Source of the DNA: UBA3792 sp045114775
GTDB taxonomy: Bacteria; Bacillota; Clostridia; Christensenellales; CAG-138
DNA: 40,271 bases
Direction of reading: 5' to 3'
Assembly: GCA_045114775.1 (NCBI GenBank)
Contig: JBGULC010000006.1
Span: forward strand, 1-40,271
Part shown: piece by piece, positions 39,002-40,271 of the stretch
How positions within the stretch are numbered: position 1 is the stretch's first letter
Layout: every line of letters begins with the position of its first letter
Notes under the pieces: model-generated
What the model was told of the DNA's origin: nothing
What the model saw: the letters and a program-made list of their open reading frames with translations, nothing else
Database searches by the model: none
Program-made: the position numbers and the translations under genes

Positions 39002-39310
39002 ATGACTATCACAGCGAACACCATCATCACCGCGGCGGCTCTGCTGGCAGCCGTGATCGCCATCGCGAAATATTACAACCGGGTATATGACCTGGTGAAG
39101 CACCAGCAGGAACAGGACAAGGCCGTGCAGGCGGTCCGGTCGGACCATGACAGGGACGTAAAGGCCATTAAGACCGAGCAGACCATCATCGTCTACGGCA
39201 TTCTCGCCTGCCTGAAGGGCCTGAAGGAGCAGGGATGCGACGGGCCGGTGACAGATGCAGCGGAGACACTGGAGAAGCATCTGAACCTGGCAGCGCACGA
39301 TCAGATTTGA
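39002..39310 (+). CDS. Small membrane protein, possible holin partner
   Basis: This 102-aa protein has one N-terminal transmembrane helix (IITAAALLAAVIAIAKYYN) followed by a charged helical region (QEQDKAVQAVRSDHDRDVKAIK). It resembles XhlA-like/holin-associated proteins in topology. It lies between the endolysin and the holin and starts one base after the lysin stop. Confidence 0.75.
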   Translation: MTITANTIITAAALLAAVIAIAKYYNRVYDLVKHQQEQDKAVQAVRSDHDRDVKAIKTEQTIIVYGILACLKGLKEQGCDGPVTDAAETLEKHLNLAAHDQI

Positions 39311-39322
39311 GAGGAGAGCACT

Positions 39323-39520
39323 ATGGAAAAAGAAAACATTCAATACGCCTGCCGAACCAAAGACGGCGAGCTCCATGAGCTCAATGTCAGAGGGTGCGCA
39401 AACATCACCGAGGCCGTCCTTGAGGTGGCGGCCAGCCTGATGAACAACGGCAGCATCGAGCTCGACGAAAAGACCTACAAAGCGGGCGACATCGTGGGTT
39501 ATCTCGACGTCCCGGGCTGA
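39323..39520 (+). CDS. Hypothetical protein, 65 aa
   Basis: A soluble protein with a beta N-terminus (YACRTKDGELHELNVRG), a helix (ITEAVLEVAASLMN) and a C-terminal LDVPG. It lies between two membrane proteins of the lysis region, with GAGAGGAG upstream. Function is unknown. Confidence 0.72.
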   Translation: MEKENIQYACRTKDGELHELNVRGCANITEAVLEVAASLMNNGSIELDEKTYKAGDIVGYLDVPG

Positions 39521-39536
39521 TAGGAAGGAGGACAAA

Positions 39537-39950
39537 ATGAATTTTGCAGAGATGGGACTTGTTGCGGTTCCGGTGATCACCGTCATCGCGTTCCTGGCCG
39601 CCGAGCTGGTCAAGCTGGTGGGCCTCGACAGTAAATGGTGCCCGGTGATCTGCGGATGCGTCGGCGGCGCCCTGGGCGTCGTGGCCATGAGCGTGATGCC
39701 GGAGTACCCGGCGGAAGACATTCTAACGGCCATCGCCGTGGGCATCGTCAGCGGCCTCGCTGCGACCGGCGTGCATCAGTTGTATGTGCAGCTGATCAAA
39801 AAGAACCAGGACGGGCAGGACGGTGAGGGCGGCAAGACAGAAGAGGCTGACCCGGCCGAAGAACCCGCCATCCTGCCGGAGATCGAGACCGGCGAGGAGC
39901 ACTACCCCAGCGTCGACGAGATCATCAACGACGTGAAGCGCTTCGACTGA
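39537..39950 (+). CDS. Holin
   Basis: The 137-aa protein has two or three transmembrane segments (VAVPVITVIAFLAAELVKL, VICGCVGGALGVVAMSVM, ILTAIAVGIVSGLAATGVHQ) and a long acidic cytoplasmic tail. The pattern (WCPVICG, MPEYPAEDILTAIAVGIVSGLA) is typical of Gram-positive phage holins. It should open the membrane for the endolysin. GGAAGGAGG precedes the ATG. Confidence 0.87.
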   Translation: MNFAEMGLVAVPVITVIAFLAAELVKLVGLDSKWCPVICGCVGGALGVVAMSVMPEYPAEDILTAIAVGIVSGLAATGVHQLYVQLIKKNQDGQDGEGGKTEEADPAEEPAILPEIETGEEHYPSVDEIINDVKRFD

Positions 39951-40116
39951 TCGCGGCAGAGTGTAGTGCATAGTGTAATAGCCTGCCATTTTACGCCATG
40001 ACCTGCCATGTTGCGCTTGAGCGTTTGACAAAACCATTCAAGAGATGAGAAGACGCCCGGGTGCGTGCGCGAGTTTCCGGCAATTTGTAAAGCAGGCTTA
40101 CAAGTTCACAGAAAAA
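39951..40116 (+). promoter_or_regulatory. Right attachment arm with repeated motifs
   Basis: No gene is seen. GTGTAGTG (39961-39968) and GTGTAATA (39973-39980) match the two left-arm motifs (128-146). CCTGCCAT is repeated at 39982-39989 and 40002-40009, exactly 20 bp or two helical turns apart. TTGTAA/TTACAA (40085-40102) form a small inverted repeat. These are probably integrase and excisionase sites. Confidence 0.45.
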
Positions 40117-40148
40117 ACAAAAACCACGGAGAAATCCGTGGTTTTTGT
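40117..40148 (-). terminator. Terminator downstream of tRNA-Val
   Basis: A perfect 14-bp stem with GAAA tetraloop (40117-40130 with 40135-40148) is followed on the minus strand by a T-rich tract. It lies directly after the 3' end of the minus-strand tRNA-Val and should end the tRNA transcript, isolating the prophage. Confidence 0.85.
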
Positions 40149-40223
40149 GGTGGACGATACAAGACTCGAACTTGTGACCTCCCGCACGTCAAGCGGATGC
40201 GCTACCAGCTGCGCCAATCGTCC
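40148..40223 (-). tRNA. tRNA-Val(GAC)
   Basis: A complete 76-nt cloverleaf: acceptor GGACGAT/ATCGTCC, a D-arm with AGCTGGTA, anticodon loop TTGACGT (anticodon GAC), T-stem ACAAG/CTTGT with TTCGAGT, and encoded CCA. The half from the anticodon loop to the 5' end is in the repeat, while the 3' half (40148-40184) lies outside it and is prophage-supplied if the crossover was inside the repeat. Confidence 0.93.
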
Positions 40224-40271
40224 TGGTGGAGATAAGCGGGATCGAACCGCTGACCTCTTGAATGCCATTCA
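40185..40271. repeat. attR: attR copy of the 87-bp attachment repeat
   Basis: Identical to 1-87. It restores the tRNA-Val 5' half and the tRNA-Ala 3' half after integration. The block runs from the anticodon loop of tRNA-Val to the anticodon arm of tRNA-Ala, so both ends coincide with anticodon arms, favoured crossover places for tyrosine integrases. Confidence 0.95.
40224..40271 (-). tRNA. tRNA-Ala(GGC), 3' portion (continues beyond window)
   Basis: CCA (40224-40226), acceptor strand, T-arm and anticodon GGC are visible on the minus strand; the 5' half should lie right of the window. This is the reconstituted, presumably functional copy. Confidence 0.88.

Noticed and set aside
40035..40044. 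CATTCAAGAG, an inverted copy of ten att-core bases
   Set aside because: Ten bases can match by chance and there is no supporting spacing or second copy.

Overview
The window is one complete integrated prophage of about 40 kb, bounded by an 87-bp perfect direct repeat (1-87 and 40185-40271) that lies in tandem tRNA-Ala(GGC) and tRNA-Val(GAC) genes on the minus strand. Gene content (P27/Terminase_1 packaging, HK97-type head, long tape measure, XkdX-like protein, Firmicutes-type replisome organizer, endolysin and holin) points to a temperate siphovirus. The GC-rich codon use, strong GGAGG ribosome binding sites and CCA-encoding tRNAs suggest a high-GC host of class Clostridia, probably a gut bacterium. 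That host assignment is inference.

Layout. 1-2220: attL, putative integrase arm sites, and a leftward lysogeny module (tyrosine integrase, small membrane zinc-ribbon protein, XRE repressor). 2220-5345: a divergent promoter pair with an operator-like palindrome, rightward early genes, a short tRNA-like element followed by a terminator, four small DNA-binding proteins and a replisome organizer carrying iterons. 5336-9116: DnaB-type helicase, ParA and ParB. 9125-12476: accessory cluster of small overlapping genes with a radical SAM enzyme and a DUF4406 protein. 12530-14377: HUH-type Rep-like protein, then a near-consensus promoter whose short transcript ends at a strong terminator, the HNH nuclease and the presumed cos region. 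14378-20091: packaging module, into which a frameshifted ParB-methyltransferase, a second TerS-like protein and a two-domain glycosyltransferase are inserted between TerS and TerL. 20122-26562: head and neck genes in an unusual order (head-tail adaptors before protease and portal), capsid, tail tube and tail chaperones. 26564-35878: tape measure and tail tip or fibre. 35729-37492: a diversity-generating retroelement (variable repeat in the last fibre gene, template repeat, reverse transcriptase). 37480-39950: small tail-associated genes, endolysin, holin region. 39951-40271: right arm sites, tRNA terminator, tRNA-Val and attR.

The most unusual observations are: (i) six dispersed copies of one 17-bp near-palindrome, RTGTYCTRWTMGGACWC, spread from 1.8 to 38.5 kb and a good candidate for a dispersed ParB centromere or for repressor 'stoperators'; (ii) a complete diversity-generating retroelement in which all 17 VR/TR differences fall on template adenines and no avd gene is recognised; (iii) a C8 tract that splits a ParB-methyltransferase and suggests phase variation or recoding; (iv) a GT2-GT4 fusion inside the packaging operon; and (v) a promoter-leader-terminator arrangement before the late genes that resembles lambda pR'-tR'.

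Most genes from 2.3 to 39.9 kb are on the plus strand, often with 4-bp ATGA overlaps, so they probably form long translationally coupled operons. Long antisense ORFs exist but look like GC-driven shadows.
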